5,744 bases of DNA from an uncultured Clostridia bacterium. GTDB taxonomy: Bacteria; Bacillota; Clostridia; TANB77; CAG-508. A program made the position numbers and the translations under genes. This document shows, piece by piece, positions 5,712-5,744 of the stretch (its first letter is position 1; every line of letters begins with the position of its first letter). The notes under the pieces were generated by a model. That model saw nothing but the letters and a program-made list of their open reading frames with translations. It was not told the DNA's origin and did no database searches. The stretch lies in the NCBI GenBank assembly GCA_948517135.1, contig CAORJJ010000056.1:8144-13887 (forward strand). Reading direction: 5' to 3'.

Positions 5712-5744
5712 ATATATATTATTTATATTTATTATAATTTGAGG

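Noticed and set aside
1..5744. CRISPR array or phage/defence island
   Set aside because: There are no regularly spaced repeats, and no Cas, nuclease, integrase or structural phage genes. The nitrilase-like gene alone does not make a defence system.

Overview
The window is AT-rich DNA with strong Shine-Dalgarno sites, near-consensus sigma-A-type promoters and U-tailed hairpins. This suggests a low-GC Firmicute, most likely of the Clostridia; no species can be named. There are five complete or nearly complete coding units plus one gene cut by the left edge. I saw no tRNA, rRNA, CRISPR array or transposase.

Left part (1-2638, all leftward): a two-component operon in the order response regulator (OmpR/PhoB family), HAMP sensor histidine kinase, and an exported or membrane-anchored protein of unknown function that runs off the left edge. 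The regulator is broken by a single-base frameshift near codon 23. If one base is removed, a normal 218-residue regulator appears. A 10-bp hairpin lies at the regulator/kinase junction, and the third gene starts immediately after the kinase stop codon.

Central intergenic region (2639-2905): dense in signals. Reading leftward from its right side there is a promoter (TTAACA, 17 bp, TATAAT) whose -10 lies in a perfect 17-bp palindrome, then a 14-bp hairpin with a U6 tail, then the regulator's own -10 preceded by 11-bp-spaced direct repeats that look like an OmpR-family operator. Reading rightward there is an extended -10 promoter for the next gene. The leftward promoter and hairpin could define a terminated RNA of about 60 nt.

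Right part (2906-5744): a rightward gene for a four-helix membrane protein with a large C-terminal soluble domain (not recognised), ending in a strong terminator. Facing it is a leftward two-gene operon: a divergent nitrilase-superfamily (carbon-nitrogen hydrolase) protein with an apparent Glu-Lys-Cys triad, followed 15 bp later by a stand-alone CoaB-type phosphopantothenate-cysteine ligase. Base composition differs between the halves: sampled 60-base lines are about 22% GC in the left operon and mostly 40-48% in the membrane-protein and coaB genes. The window may therefore join segments of different origin.

The most interesting functional hint is the pairing of an amide-bond hydrolase family with an amide-forming CoA-pathway ligase, without the usual CoaC partner in sight. 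This could be a CoA/pantetheine salvage or modification unit, but that is inference.
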